Below, piece by piece: positions 17,754 to 27,120 of a stretch of DNA of 64,000 nucleotides. The notes under the pieces are model-generated. The model was given only the letters and a program-made list of their open reading frames with translations, had not been told where the DNA came from and did no database searches. The stretch lies in NCBI GenBank assembly GCA_016342285.1, contig JAEINQ010000036.1, positions 1 through 64,000 on the forward strand, read 5' to 3'. Source of the stretch: Desulfobacterales bacterium (GTDB lineage: Bacteria > Desulfobacterota > Desulfobacteria > Desulfobacterales > JAEINQ01). Every line of letters starts with the position of its first letter. The first letter of the stretch is position 1. A program made the translations under genes and the position numbers.

Positions 17754-19369
17754 ATGACGATTCGCCGACAACTCTTTTCGGTCCTGCTGCTACTGCTGAT
17801 TTGGGCTGTCTTGCCGCCCGGGGGACATTGCGGCGCTGGTTTGCCGCCCCGGGCGGTCGAAGGGGTGATGGATCTGACAGCCTGGGATTTTGACGGGAAC
17901 CGAACCATCCGGCTTGGCACCAGAGAAGCCGTCGAGGGTCGCCGGGCCAGGCAAACCATGCTGGACTTCTTTCTTCTCGGTGCCATCGCCATTATGGGCC
18001 TCTACCATTTGGGCCTATTCCTCTTGCGCATCCAGGAAAAGCCGTCCCTGTGGTTCGGCGTTTTCTGTTTTCTCATTGTCTTTCGATTCCTGGCGACCGG
18101 TGAACGCAACCTTATGTCCATGGCGCCGGGCCTCTCCTGGGAAACACGCATCAAAGCCGAATACCTGGCCTACTATCTCGCGGTTCCGGCCTTTTTGCTC
18201 CGTTGGGTATTTTCCTCTTTGTTCTTTCACTGGCGTTTCTTCTCTCCCGCAGGATTTCCAGTTAGATATCATCAACAACATCCTGGATTATTCCAAGATC
18301 GGAGCCGGCAAACTCGAAATAGAAGCCATTGATTTCGATCTGCGGACAACCATCGAAGATGTATCCCGCCTGCTTGCCGTGCCAGCCGGCCGGAAGGGGC
18401 TTGAACTGACCTGCCTGGTTCATCACCGGGTGCCTTCCGGCCTATACGGAGATCCAGGCCGCTTGCGTCAGATTCTTCTCAACCTGGTCGGAAATGCCAT
18501 CAAATTTACCAATCAGGGCCAGGTGATCCTGCGGGTCATTCTCGATGGCGAATCGGAACGAAAAGTTCAGCTCCGCTTCGAGGTTCAAGATACCGACATC
18601 GGTATTCCCCGGGAACGCATGGACCGTTTGTTCCGGTCTTTTTCCCAGGTGGACGTCTTGACCAGTCGCCGGTTCGGTGGCACGGGTTTGGGCCTGGCTA
18701 TCTCAAAAAAACTGGTAGAACTGATGGGGGGTCAGATCGGAGTCAAAAGCGAAACGGACAAGGGCGCGCTGTTCTGGTTCACATTGATATGTGAAAAACG
18801 TGAGGTGGTCTGGGCAGACCTGATCGAAAAAAACGTTGAAGGGCTTCGTATTCTACTGGCCGAAGACAACGCAATCAACCGTCTGGTGGCCCTGAACATA
18901 TTGAAGAAATTCGGGTATCGGGCCCATGTCGTCTCTAACGGCAAAGAGGCCGTCGAGACGCTCAGGAAAGCAGAGTACCATCTGGTCCTCATGGACCTTG
19001 AGATGCCGGTCATGGACGGGTTTGCCGCAACGGGGGCCATCAGGGACACTGGCACCGGCATCCTGAATCCCAACGTTCCCATCATTGCCATGACTGCCCA
19101 TGAGATGACGTCGGGCTACCGGGATCGTTGCCTGAGTGCGGGAATGAACGATTTCACCACCAAACCGGTTGACCCCCAAGCTCTTTTGTCCGTCATTGAG
19201 CGGTGGACCGAAGCGGGGCGGTCAGCGGATGGAATCCCCAAGACAGAGAAACCCGAATCCGGTCAGGCCGGTGCCTGCCGAATCGAACAGGCCTGGCGGA
19301 ACTTGAAGACGCCTTTAACGCATTAAAATCCTTCCTGGCCTTTTCGGAAAAAGAGCCTCTGAAGGGATG
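17754..19369 (+). pseudogene. Decayed hybrid sensor histidine kinase (7TMR-DISM type)
   Basis: A kinase gene is visible in pieces across three frames. Frame one starts at 17754 with a signal peptide and part of a 7TMR-DISM membrane region (LGAIAIMGLYHLGLFLLRI, FGVFCFLIVFRFLATGERN). Near 18210 the reading continues in another frame (IFLFVLSLAFLLSRRIS then stop). From about 18251 a third frame runs through an ATPase domain (DPGRLRQILLNLVGNAIKFT) and receiver (LAEDNAINR, LMDLEMPVMDG). The whole extracellular domain, several membrane helices and the phosphoacceptor H-box are missing. The G1 box reads DTDIGIP instead of DTGIGIP. A further shift near 19305 separates an HPt-like tail (LEDAFNALKSFLAFSEKEP). 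It cannot make a working kinase. Confidence 0.85.
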
Positions 19370-19428
19370 ACCCGGTTTCTTTGTGGGGAGACAAATCCTC
19401 GCTTGGTAAGAATACCCTCTGCCATCGC

Positions 19429-19454
19429 TTGACAATTCCTAAGTCTCAATAGTA
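19429..19454 (+). promoter_or_regulatory. Candidate promoter of Slam-like operon
   Basis: TTGACA at 19429-19434 is a perfect -35 hexamer. After 18 bases TAAAGA could serve as a weak -10. It lies about 100 bases before the gene at 19551. Confidence 0.4.
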
Positions 19455-19550
19455 AAGATTTGTAACACTTTGTGTTTCGAGTCGTTCCTGTGCATTGTCT
19501 GCAACCCACTGTGGAAAATTCACCTTTTTAAACCAAAGGAGACAGCCTCG

Positions 19551-20888
19551 ATGTCAACCCCCGGGAAACGATTTTGGCAAAGGGCGGGCATGGTCCTGAT
19601 GACACTTTTAATGCTGGGCGGCGGGAGTTTTACAGCCGGTGCCGCCGACGATTCCCAACAACTGGCCGAGGCCCTCAAGTACTACTATGACGCGAACTAT
19701 GACAAGGCGTTGCCGCTGTTTCGCCAGATCGCCGAGCGTAACGAGACCATGGACCTGATGTTCTGGGTCGGCACCAGTGCGGCCAACCTGGGTCAGAATG
19801 AACTGGCCATGGAAAAATTCAAGGCCATGCTGGCCCAAAACCCGAACCTGAACCGGGTGCGTCTGGAACTGGCCGATGTCTACATCAAGGCCAATCAGTT
19901 CGATCTGGCCAAAAAGGAACTGGAGACCGTGCGGGCCACCAATCCGCCGCCGGCGGTGATCCAGAATATCGACCGGCGCCTGGCCATGATTCAAAGGGCC
20001 GGTGAGAAGCTCAGCATGAACCTGGTCTTCACCCAGGGCTACCAGTGGGACGACAACGCCAGCTCCGGCCCGGACACCAAACAGCTCGATGTCACCGGAG
20101 GCACCCTGACCCTGTCTTCCACCCAGACCGAACTGGAGTCGTCCAACTGGTTGACCAAACTCGGCGGCAGTCTGCGCTACGACCTGGGGGCTCCCCAGGC
20201 CTGGATATGGGCCACGGGGGTCAATTTGTTTTCCAGCGTGAACATGGACTACAGCGAGTTCAACTTCCGGCTCATGGACCTGACCACCGGCCCCTGGTGG
20301 GTGGGCAAGACCGACATCGTCAAACTGCCGGTGGGTTACACCGACACCAATTACGGCAGCGACCCCCTGTCCAAGATCGTTCACATCGATCCGAGCATCG
20401 AGCATTTCTTCTCTAAGACCGTCAGCGTACAGGCGGCCTACACCTATGCCGAAGAAGACTACAATGAAGGCAAGGTCGCCGGCAGCGACAACAAGCTCAA
20501 CCAGGTCACCATCGGGCCCAATTTTTACCTGGGCGATCGAAAGCACGTGATCTCGGCCACCTACCGCTACGAAGACCGGGACGCGGATCTGGACCGGAAC
20601 AGCTACAAGGCCGATATCCTGACCTGCTCCTATTTTACCAAGTTTCCAACCAACACCGAACTGTTCGTTTTCTACCGTTGGTTCAAGCGCAAATATGAGG
20701 ACAACCCGCCCCTGTATGCGGACAACCGGGAAGACAAACGCAACACCGTCAGCGCCACGGTGAGCCAGCGGTTCATGAAGTACTATTTTGCCTCCCTGGG
20801 CTACACTTACATGGACAACCGCTCCAACGCCGGATTGTACAGTTTCGACAAGAACATGATTACCTTTAATGTGGGTGTAAACTTCTAG
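19551..20888 (+). CDS. TPR plus outer-membrane beta-barrel protein, Slam-like (DUF560, type XI secretion)
   Basis: The protein has 445 residues. A signal peptide (about 1-34, ending SFTAGA) is followed by a TPR block (about 35-150: ALKYYYDANYDKALPLFRQIAE, LGQNELAMEKFKAMLAQNP, LADVYIKANQFDLAKKEL). From about residue 160 to the end the sequence is typical of an outer-membrane barrel, with alternating strands, Tyr/Trp/Phe girdles and a final strand FNVGVNF ending in Phe. This TPR-then-barrel plan is that of Slam/DUF560 proteins, which translocate TbpB-like proteins across the outer membrane. The next gene, 17 bases on, ends in a TbpB-like barrel, as expected for a cargo. ATG at 19551 has AAAGGAGA upstream. 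Other TPR-barrel proteins are possible alternatives. Confidence 0.65.
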   Translation: MSTPGKRFWQRAGMVLMTLLMLGGGSFTAGAADDSQQLAEALKYYYDANYDKALPLFRQIAERNETMDLMFWVGTSAANLGQNELAMEKFKAMLAQNPNLNRVRLELADVYIKANQFDLAKKELETVRATNPPPAVIQNIDRRLAMIQRAGEKLSMNLVFTQGYQWDDNASSGPDTKQLDVTGGTLTLSSTQTELESSNWLTKLGGSLRYDLGAPQAWIWATGVNLFSSVNMDYSEFNFRLMDLTTGPWWVGKTDIVKLPVGYTDTNYGSDPLSKIVHIDPSIEHFFSKTVSVQAAYTYAEEDYNEGKVAGSDNKLNQVTIGPNFYLGDRKHVISATYRYEDRDADLDRNSYKADILTCSYFTKFPTNTELFVFYRWFKRKYEDNPPLYADNREDKRNTVSATVSQRFMKYYFASLGYTYMDNRSNAGLYSFDKNMITFNVGVNF

Positions 20889-20905
20889 AAAGGAGGAACA
20901 GAGTC

Positions 20906-22897
20906 ATGAAAAAGATCATTCGTACCGCCTTGATTGCCGCGGCCGGCCTGCTGATCCTCCAGGGCACGGGGATGGCCGCCCCTGGCGACTACATTATCGG
21001 CGCGGGCTCCAGGCAGGCCCTGGAGCAGGCCCGCCAAGCCAATCCCAACAATTATGCCGTGAACTATTTTCTGGGTCAGATCTACCTGGCCCAGGGCAAC
21101 CGGGCGGCGGCCATCGCGTCCTGGGACGCCTACCTGGCCGCGGCCCCGGCCGATGGGCGATCCACGGCCGTTCGTGAGCGCATGACCCTGCTGAAACTGG
21201 CCCAGGCCCGGGCGTTTGCCCAAAAAGCCGTGGCCACCGGCGGGGAAACAGCGGCCCAGGCACCGGGCAATACCATCGCCGTGACCGATTTCAAGAACCT
21301 GGGGTCGGCCAGGCTGGTCCCCTTTATCAAGGGGCTCACGGCCATGATCATCTCGGATCTGGCCAAGGTGCCCCAGGTGCGGGTACTGGAGCGGGCCAAG
21401 ATCCAGGCCCTGATGCAGGAGATGCAGTTGGGGCTGGCTTCGGGGATTATCGATGGCAATACCGCCCCGAAGCTGGGCCAGATGGTCCAGGCCGGAAAAG
21501 TGGCCTGGGGCCGGATGGACGCACCGGACGGCGACAACCTCAAGATCACATCCATCGTCACCGAAATCCTGGAAAACACCAACCTCAAGCAGACCAACGC
21601 CGAAGGGGCCATGGCCCAGTTCTTCGCGCTTCAGAAGCAACTGGTTTTCGGCATTCTCGAAGGGATGGGGATCGACAAGGCCGACCTGCCCGACGATGTT
21701 CGAAAGGCCGTGGAAAAGGTCCATACCACCAGCGTGGAGGCGTTGATCGAGTTCGGAACGGGCGTGGATTTTCTCGACAACAAGAATTTTGCCCAGGCCA
21801 AGCAGTCTTTTGCCAAGGCGACGAAAATTGACCCGGGCTTCGACCTGGCCGGCCAGGCTGAAACCGCCACCCCCATCTCCGATGTGCCGGTGACCAGCGA
21901 CGGCGCCACCGAAGAGGTCTCCATGTCCACGGCCGGCTCCGGCGAGGAGGGCGAGGACACATCGGCATCAAGTAGTGAAACGACCGACGAAGGGACCAGC
22001 GACGACACCCTCACCGCCGGCGGCACCACCACGACATCGACGGCCGAAACCTCGACCACCGACACCGCCACCGTCACCGACACCACCACCGATACCAGCC
22101 AGACCGTGACAGCTGCCGAAACACAGACCCCCATGCCGGTCCACCGCGATGGGTACGTGGTCAACGCCTTGAGCCTCTACGCTTCACCCTCCTTTATTCG
22201 CAATTACGACGGCATTTTCTTCAATACCTCTCCCGAGGACTTTTCCGAAGGCGGAAGCTGGAATATTCCCGAGTGGCACGATGGCAGTTTTATGGTCGGC
22301 ACCATGAGCGGCAGTAGCGATGTCATCGGAGCCCTGGACCCACGAAGCGGAAATTCGGTTACAAATGTACCCAACGACGCAGACTGGGGCGCCATTGATT
22401 ACAACGCCTATGTCTTATGGGGCGCCTGGGCCGATGCAGATTATATGTACGACAGCGCGGATATTTACGTCTTTGCCAGCTACGGCTACTTTGTCTTCGG
22501 CGATGTGACTCCTGAAACCGTTGTTGACGATCTTCAGGGCTCGCTCCTTTACTCGGGAGATGCCTACGGTACCCACAGCGCCAAACCCGACGAGATGATG
22601 ACCGGTGGTTTTACAGCAATGGTCAATTTCGATTTGAACGATGTCACTGATTTTGACTGGAACGTCAGCAGTCCGAATCACAGTGCTGAAGTCATAGACG
22701 GATCTGGGCCAATTATGCACGGTGATTTCTATATTACCTCGGGCACATGGAAAATTGACACAACAGCAGTCGGTGTGCCTACGAACCGGACGGTGGCCGG
22801 TAGTTTTTATGGAAACCAAGCTCAGGCCGTGGCTGGGGTTGTGGTCATGGAGGATTCGAGCACCCAGGTGTATGGTATTTTTACCGGCGTGAAGTAA
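20906..22897 (+). CDS. CsgG-like/TbpB-like chimeric exported protein, candidate Slam cargo
   Basis: The 663-residue protein starts with a signal peptide (MKKIIRTALIAAAGLLILQG, cleaved near TGMAA). There is no lipobox. A short TPR-like region (about 30-85) precedes a CsgG/FlgO-like alpha/beta domain (TIAVTDFKNLGSARLVPFIKG; VPQVRVLERAKIQALMQEM; GKVAWGRMD). A Ser/Thr/Glu-rich linker (about 325-410) has low complexity. The C-terminal domain (about 415-663) ends ...RTVAGSFYGNQAQAVAGVVVMEDSSTQVYGIFTG, the signature of TbpB-type handle/barrel cargo. AAGGAGG precedes the ATG; the gene is 17 bases after the Slam-like gene. A secreted or surface-exposed role is inferred. Confidence 0.7.
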   Translation: MKKIIRTALIAAAGLLILQGTGMAAPGDYIIGAGSRQALEQARQANPNNYAVNYFLGQIYLAQGNRAAAIASWDAYLAAAPADGRSTAVRERMTLLKLAQARAFAQKAVATGGETAAQAPGNTIAVTDFKNLGSARLVPFIKGLTAMIISDLAKVPQVRVLERAKIQALMQEMQLGLASGIIDGNTAPKLGQMVQAGKVAWGRMDAPDGDNLKITSIVTEILENTNLKQTNAEGAMAQFFALQKQLVFGILEGMGIDKADLPDDVRKAVEKVHTTSVEALIEFGTGVDFLDNKNFAQAKQSFAKATKIDPGFDLAGQAETATPISDVPVTSDGATEEVSMSTAGSGEEGEDTSASSSETTDEGTSDDTLTAGGTTTTSTAETSTTDTATVTDTTTDTSQTVTAAETQTPMPVHRDGYVVNALSLYASPSFIRNYDGIFFNTSPEDFSEGGSWNIPEWHDGSFMVGTMSGSSDVIGALDPRSGNSVTNVPNDADWGAIDYNAYVLWGAWADADYMYDSADIYVFASYGYFVFGDVTPETVVDDLQGSLLYSGDAYGTHSAKPDEMMTGGFTAMVNFDLNDVTDFDWNVSSPNHSAEVIDGSGPIMHGDFYITSGTWKIDTTAVGVPTNRTVAGSFYGNQAQAVAGVVVMEDSSTQVYGIFTGVK

Positions 22898-22938
22898 ATT
22901 TTGTCGGATCACTGGGGATTGACGTACCGCCTTCCAAA

Positions 22939-22973
22939 GCGCCTCGCCCATTACCGGCGAGGCGCCTTTTCTT
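22939..22973 (+). terminator. Rho-independent terminator of Slam-like/cargo operon
   Basis: GCGCCTCGCC-CATTACC-GGCGAGGCGC is a perfect 10-bp stem followed by CTTTTCTT. It lies 42 bases after the cargo stop codon. Confidence 0.85.
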
Positions 22974-23042
22974 ATTCCAGTTGGCTTGTTGCTGCCGTCC
23001 ATTGCATGACAACCTCGCCGTCTCAACGATAGGCATGCCAGT

Positions 23043-23231
23043 CAACGTCGTGACTCTTTTCAAATCACGGGCGGCACTCTAACCGTAAACGGAAGCAGCC
23101 CAAGCTACGGCGTTATCGCAGGCACGGTATACGGTAGCGACCGCCAGCATCTGGGCGGAGCCCGCGACAACTGTCAGCAGCTACAATTCAACAGCCGCCC
23201 AATACGAATCCACCTCACGCAATTTTGTTAG
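23043..23231 (+). pseudogene. Remnant of a TbpB-like cargo barrel domain
   Basis: An open stretch reads DSFQITGGTLTVNGSSPSYG then VIAGTVYGSDRQHLGGA and ends at a stop at 23229-23231. It matches the barrel end of the preceding protein in pattern (FYITSGTW..., VAGSFYGNQAQAVAG). There is no start codon or upstream domain. It is best read as a broken second copy of the cargo, or of its 3' end, left by duplication. Confidence 0.6.
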
Positions 23232-23280
23232 CAACCAAAAGACCACTGTGCCATAAGTCCGGTGTACACCCGCAAAGGGA

Positions 23281-23315
23281 AGCCCTGCCGAGTCCGCTTC
23301 GGCAGGGCTTTTTTC
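23281..23315 (+). terminator. Rho-independent terminator
   Basis: AGCCCTGCCGA-GTCCGCT-TCGGCAGGGCT with a following run of Ts is a textbook plus-strand terminator. It fits the lost gene before it. Confidence 0.85.
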
Positions 23316-23352
23316 TGTTGGGCGACCGAATTGAGCTGTTGGCCGAAGCGAT

Positions 23353-26300
23353 TTAATAAGGCTGCGATCCGTTTTTTGAGGGGCTCGGCTCTGGGGCCGG
23401 TTTGCTGCCCTCTTCGGCAGGGATGACGCCCTTCTTACCGGAAAACAGCCGCTGCAGCCCGCTGCCGATCCCTTCCAGCACGTCCAGGCCGGTGTCCACG
23501 GCCCCTTTTCCCACATCCAGCAGGCCACGGCCCACCTCGGTGGCCCCGTCCCCGACCGTTTCGGTGGCCTTGCCGTCCAGGCCGATGATCCCCTTGCCGA
23601 TCTCCAGGATTCCCCTGCCGACATTGAAGGCCGCCTGGCCCATGCGCTGGGGGCCGGACCCGTCTCCGATGGCATCTTTTCCGGCATCGAGAATATCCGT
23701 TCCCACGCCCAGGGTTCCCTTGCCGAGGGTGAAGGGGCTCTTCAATATCCCCTTGGCGGTTTCCCGGGCAAAACCGGCCCGGTCGAGGCTCACCTGAATG
23801 TCGTCCAGGGGGCCCTTGAACGTATAGGTTACCAGGGGAAGCCCCCGGATGTCGGCGGTCACCGCGTAATCCAGGATATCGGTGAACAGGTTCAGGCTGC
23901 CGGTGCCGTCGGCCTTGATATACGGCGAGGCGAGGGTCCCGTCGGTGCTTTTCAGCACGCCGTTTTCGATGACGACCGTTCCCTGAATACGATCAAAGGG
24001 CTCCTGATTGCCAACACCGGTATTGCCTGAATCCGTTTTCCGGATATTGTCCGGCACGGCCCGTATCCCGTGAATGGCCCCTTTGGCAATTGTCACTCTG
24101 GCCTGACCTTTAAGGCCGCGGGCCAGGGCGGGCAAGTCCGGCCCCTTGCCGGCCAGGTTCAGGTCCATGGCACCGTTGCCGGTAATGGGCACCCAGTCGA
24201 ACATGTCGGCCAGGAGACCGGACAGGTCCACCGCTTCCAGATTCAGGGTGGCTGATCCGTGCATGGGGTCGCTTCCTGCGTCCAGGACCGCATCCCCGGA
24301 AGCGGCCCCCCCGTATAGCGCCGCTGAATGCAGCCGCAGGTCGATGACGCCTTTTACCAGATCCATGGACAAATCAGGTCGTTCCAGGCGAATATCGGCG
24401 ATTTTGAGCTGATCGAAAGTGATGTCTGCATGGATGCGCTGTGCTTTGAAACCGCTCCGGTCCGGGGGCTTGTGCGCGGCATGGGGATCGCTGTCCGGCC
24501 GGTTGTCGTTTTTTTCCGGCAGGTAGCGGTCCAGGTCGAGTCGGTCGCCGTGGAGTAGGAGGCCGATTTCCGGCCGGGGCAGACCGGCAAGCATCACGCT
24601 GCCGGACAGTCGGGTGATGTCGACCCCGGCCGACATGCCTTCTATCAGGAGATAGCCCGAATCGAACCGAAAATCGGCTTCGGCCTTACCATGCTGGAAC
24701 ACCATGGGATCGTTGCCCTGGGGCAGGAGGACGCCCAAACGTCTGGCCAGGAGCCTCGGATCGAAATTATTCACATTCAGATGCCCGGAAAACTGAGGAT
24801 CTGACGCGAATCTGGCGGCCTGTAGCCGCCCGGAACCGGTCAGACCCATCCCGCGGAATGAAAACCGGTCGATGAAGAGATTTCCCATCCGGCTGTCGTA
24901 GCGTCCCGAACCATCCAGATCCAGGGGCGAAACAACGCCGAGCTCCTGGCCAACAAGCCTGGTGCTGAATTCCCCAGCGGAAACGGCAATCCATTCCAAA
25001 CCGGAAGATATACGGGCGATGCCGTGGGTCCTGAATGTTCCTGCCAGGTCCGGTGCCCGACCTTCCGCGGAGACATCAAGGGTAAAGGAGCGGACCAGGT
25101 CGTCGTCCTGACCCGATTTTTCCTCATGAACATAGGCTGCCAGGACCGCTGAGGCTCTGGCGATATCCATCGTTTCTTCCGGCTTTTGGTCATTTAAACG
25201 GATGACCATGCCGTCGGGCGTTTCGATGCGCGCAGTGCCCGAGAGGGATTTGGCCAGATCGGCAAACCGCTGCCCTTCGGTGATCAGGTTCATCTCGCCA
25301 TTGAACCGGGCCGTCACGGGGGACTTTTGCCCGGCCAGTTGCCATAAGGCCTCAGCCGGGATCGAATCGAAACGCAATGCTACTTTGGCTACCATGGACG
25401 GATCCAGGGCTACCGCGTCGATGGTACCCTGCACCCTGCCGCCGGCAAAGGCAAACGCCACAGGCCGGCATTCCAGGCGCCCGTCGCCGGCACGGGCATG
25501 GAGATCAAGATCTTCAATGGCAAACCCCCGTCCCGACATTTGTCCGACAGACAACCGAAGGTCCAGGGTCCAACCGTCGAACCCAGGTCCGGCCGAAGGC
25601 GAATCGTCTATTGACACCGGTGCGGCGTTTTCCGGAAAAAGGCGGTCGAGATCCAGCCGGTCGGCGATCAGAACAGCGCTGATTTCGGGCCGGTGAAAAT
25701 CCTTGATCGCCAGCTTCCCCGTGAGGCCGCAGTCGTCCATTTGGAAGGTAAGGTCCTCCAGAGACAGCCCTTGGCCGTCTGCCGCGTAGCTAAAGGCAAC
25801 GGCTGCCGCGGACGGTGGCGTCCAGGCTGTTAAAAATTTTTCGAGATTCAGTTCTGTCAGCAACTCACGGATGTTTTCGCTGGCAGCCTCAAACCGCCCC
25901 GATGCCGAAGGCCGGTGAAAAAGCTGTTCGGCGTGCAGATCGCCCGATGCCGAGGCATTGCCGATCCGAACGGTGGTCCCGGTAAGAGCCAGCGTTTCCT
26001 TGGCCGTATCGCCGGTTAGATGGGCGGCGATGGCTCCGGAGGTGGTTCGGCCATGGGGGCCGGTCAGTTTAAAGGGAAAGGAAACGTCGGCCCCGGTAAT
26101 GGCAAACCGCTCTTTATGCGTATCCACATAGGCATTGCCCGTCACGTCACAGTGGCCGCTGATGGTGGTGAACCCGTCCACGGGGCGTCCCTTGACCATG
26201 AGGTCGCAGGCCAGGCGAAAGTCCCTCTGGACCACTCCTTTTCGATCCAGTTCCAGGTTCGACATGGTGACTTCGGTCTGCCTCAGTGCATCGAAATAGG

Positions 26301-26790
26301 TCAGGGTCGAATCCCGAATATTGACTTCTCCGATCCGGTCCAACACAAAAGGTTGTCCCCCCCGCGGTTTGAGGGATGCCTTGCCCATGGACGGCAGGTC
26401 GCTCCAATTGGTTTTCCCGAAACGGTTTCGAATCAAGCGGACCGTGGTGTCCGCCAGAATGATTTTCTTGAAAACGATCCGCTTTTTCAGAAGGGGGATT
26501 AACTCGAGATGGACGTCTGCCATGCTGCAGGTTACCATGGGGGCCTTGTCAAAACCTTCGGCATTGGAAACCTGAAGGTCCTTGGCCTTAAACCCGATCC
26601 ATGGAAAGAAACGAAATGCCAGACTGCCGGTAATGCGCACATCCCGGCTCAGCTTTTGGGAAAGAAGGGTTTCAAGGTTCTGTTTGAACCGGTCAGAATG
26701 AATGAAACGCGGGGCGATCAGGACCGCGCAGCAAACCAACAGCAAGGCGGCCGCAAAGAGACCAAGTAAAATGTGAGTGGCCCGTTTCAT
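23353..26790 (-). CDS. AsmA-family protein
   Basis: This is a very large (1145-residue) AsmA-type protein. A single membrane helix at the N-terminus (THILLGLFAAALLLVCCAVLI) is followed by the AsmA domain (RDVRITGSLAFRFFPWIGFKAKDLQVSNAEGF, then KIILADTTVRLIRNRFGKTNW). A long beta-rich periplasmic body, of the repeating groove kind that may carry lipids between membranes, fills the middle, with AsmA_2-like segments (GAMDLNLAGKGPDLPALARGL). The last about 120 residues are odd: short Gly-rich helical repeats such as GRGILEIGKG, GRGLLDVGKGAVDTG and GLDVLEGIGSGLQRLF. The start has only a weak ribosome site. It is longer than E. coli AsmA (617 residues) and nearer to TamB-like length. Confidence 0.9.
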   Translation of the reverse strand: MKRATHILLGLFAAALLLVCCAVLIAPRFIHSDRFKQNLETLLSQKLSRDVRITGSLAFRFFPWIGFKAKDLQVSNAEGFDKAPMVTCSMADVHLELIPLLKKRIVFKKIILADTTVRLIRNRFGKTNWSDLPSMGKASLKPRGGQPFVLDRIGEVNIRDSTLTYFDALRQTEVTMSNLELDRKGVVQRDFRLACDLMVKGRPVDGFTTISGHCDVTGNAYVDTHKERFAITGADVSFPFKLTGPHGRTTSGAIAAHLTGDTAKETLALTGTTVRIGNASASGDLHAEQLFHRPSASGRFEAASENIRELLTELNLEKFLTAWTPPSAAAVAFSYAADGQGLSLEDLTFQMDDCGLTGKLAIKDFHRPEISAVLIADRLDLDRLFPENAAPVSIDDSPSAGPGFDGWTLDLRLSVGQMSGRGFAIEDLDLHARAGDGRLECRPVAFAFAGGRVQGTIDAVALDPSMVAKVALRFDSIPAEALWQLAGQKSPVTARFNGEMNLITEGQRFADLAKSLSGTARIETPDGMVIRLNDQKPEETMDIARASAVLAAYVHEEKSGQDDDLVRSFTLDVSAEGRAPDLAGTFRTHGIARISSGLEWIAVSAGEFSTRLVGQELGVVSPLDLDGSGRYDSRMGNLFIDRFSFRGMGLTGSGRLQAARFASDPQFSGHLNVNNFDPRLLARRLGVLLPQGNDPMVFQHGKAEADFRFDSGYLLIEGMSAGVDITRLSGSVMLAGLPRPEIGLLLHGDRLDLDRYLPEKNDNRPDSDPHAAHKPPDRSGFKAQRIHADITFDQLKIADIRLERPDLSMDLVKGVIDLRLHSAALYGGAASGDAVLDAGSDPMHGSATLNLEAVDLSGLLADMFDWVPITGNGAMDLNLAGKGPDLPALARGLKGQARVTIAKGAIHGIRAVPDNIRKTDSGNTGVGNQEPFDRIQGTVVIENGVLKSTDGTLASPYIKADGTGSLNLFTDILDYAVTADIRGLPLVTYTFKGPLDDIQVSLDRAGFARETAKGILKSPFTLGKGTLGVGTDILDAGKDAIGDGSGPQRMGQAAFNVGRGILEIGKGIIGLDGKATETVGDGATEVGRGLLDVGKGAVDTGLDVLEGIGSGLQRLFSGKKGVIPAEEGSKPAPEPSPSKNGSQPY

Positions 26791-27120
26791 TGAGCAATTG
26801 CCCCGTTTCCACAGGTGGTTGTTACAGCCGTTGCCTCAATTGGGCAAACGCCATCGGCGCCGTTTTACACCTTGCGGGACCCCTTCATCATGGACAAAGT
26901 CCCCAGGCCCGCTCCAGCGTGGACACCGCTTCGGGGGGCGACATCCGCTCGACCGGGCAAGCCCCTTTGCACCATTGGGAAACGGCATCTTTCCCAGCGG
27001 TGTTGCCGGCGGAGGCGGCAGTGATAGTAGTTGATCCGGGTTTTTTGGTCAAGGTCAGGTGCGCGTGCGCGATCCTGTCTTCTTGAACATTTCTTTGAAT
27101 GGGTTCATTGACCAGACGCT
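26791..27120. other. Intergenic region, no gene seen
   Basis: Between AsmA and the next minus-strand gene. Open frames here lack family features. I see no repeat, clear promoter or hairpin of note. Confidence 0.5.

Larger units (their letters stand above)
22898..23352. other. Gap with two terminators and a decayed gene
   Basis: After the cargo gene come a strong terminator (22939-22970), a short remnant of a second TbpB-like barrel (23043-23231), and another terminator (23281-23315). The AsmA gene ends on the other strand at 23353. No intact gene lies here. Confidence 0.7.

Noticed and set aside
19608..20546. 312-codon minus-strand frame opposite the Slam-like gene
   Set aside because: Shadow of a well-supported TPR/barrel gene; no motif.
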